Shown here: one piece after another, positions 13,592-13,637 of the stretch
How the letters are laid out: every line of letters starts with the position of its first letter
Numbering within the stretch: position 1 is the first letter of the stretch
Source of the DNA: 2-01-FULL-40-42 sp964349415
Lineage (GTDB): Bacteria; Patescibacteriota; Microgenomatia; UBA1406; GWC2-37-13
Assembly: GCA_964349415.1 (NCBI GenBank)
Contig: CAYGGJ010000021.1
Span: 1-13,637 of the forward strand
DNA length: 13,637 bases
Reading direction: 5' to 3'
Translations under genes and position numbers: made by a program
The notes under the pieces: generated by a model
What the model saw: only the letters and a program-made list of their open reading frames with translations
Told to the model about the DNA's origin: nothing
The model's database searches: none

Positions 13592-13637
13592 ATGGGAAAA
13601 GTACGTACACGAATAATAGGTCTTGAAGACGTTGAAA
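13592..13637 (+). CDS. rplA: 50S ribosomal protein L1, N-terminal fragment (cut by window edge)
   Basis: An ATG three bases after the rplK stop opens a frame beginning 'MGKVRTRIIGLEDVE', still open at the window end. L1 follows L11 in nearly all bacteria, so the call rests mainly on gene order; 15 residues are too few to prove it. Confidence 0.75.
   Translation, partial: MGKVRTRIIGLEDVE

Overview
The window looks like a chromosomal segment of a Candidate Phyla Radiation (Patescibacteria) bacterium, most likely of the Microgenomates type. The evidence is the gene content: a membrane-anchored fibre protein with a tail-fibre-like ectodomain, exported proteins with the 'SDTLENPRPS' type N-terminus, a PaaX-like protein, and a ComEC divided into two genes. 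Other pointers are very tight gene spacing, convergent genes with no room for terminators, and gene starts lying 6 to 12 bases after the -10 box. TGA is used as a stop (7490-7492), which argues against the recoded Gracilibacteria/Absconditabacteria. The lineage is inferred, not proven.

Layout. Bases 1-2638 (minus) form a three-gene operon. It holds a catalytic-domain-less tyrosine-recombinase core-binding protein, a 54-residue unknown, and a large repeat-containing fibre protein that runs off the left edge. An AT-rich 557-base intergenic region follows, ending in a strong promoter for a small exported Big-1 (Ig-like) protein (3196-3609, plus). Module A (3606-6637, minus) encodes an exported beta-rich protein, a signal-peptide/C-terminal-anchor protein resembling the DUF916 (WxL-interacting) type, and an Ig-like protein with two membrane helices. 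A PaaX-like winged-helix protein (6746-7492, plus) diverges from it. Then comes a competence operon on the minus strand (7494-9741): comEA, the comEC membrane channel, and the comEC metallo-beta-lactamase domain as its own gene. Divergent from it is module B (9824-12144, plus): a truncated sensor-kinase-like membrane protein, an exported beta protein and a DUF916-like protein, the last two being paralogues of the module A pair. The right end is the conserved secE-nusG-rplK-rplA block, with rplA cut by the edge.

How the genes fit together. Most of the window concerns the cell envelope. The two paralogous pairs share gene order, a one-base stop-T-ATG junction, a Cys-rich C-terminal domain and a membrane-anchored partner. 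I infer two versions of one surface-display system on either side of the DNA-uptake genes. The most unusual points are these paired modules, the recombinase-fold operon feeding a fibre protein, and the uniform near-leaderless promoter architecture. No rRNA, tRNA, CRISPR array, transposase or convincing intrinsic terminator was seen.
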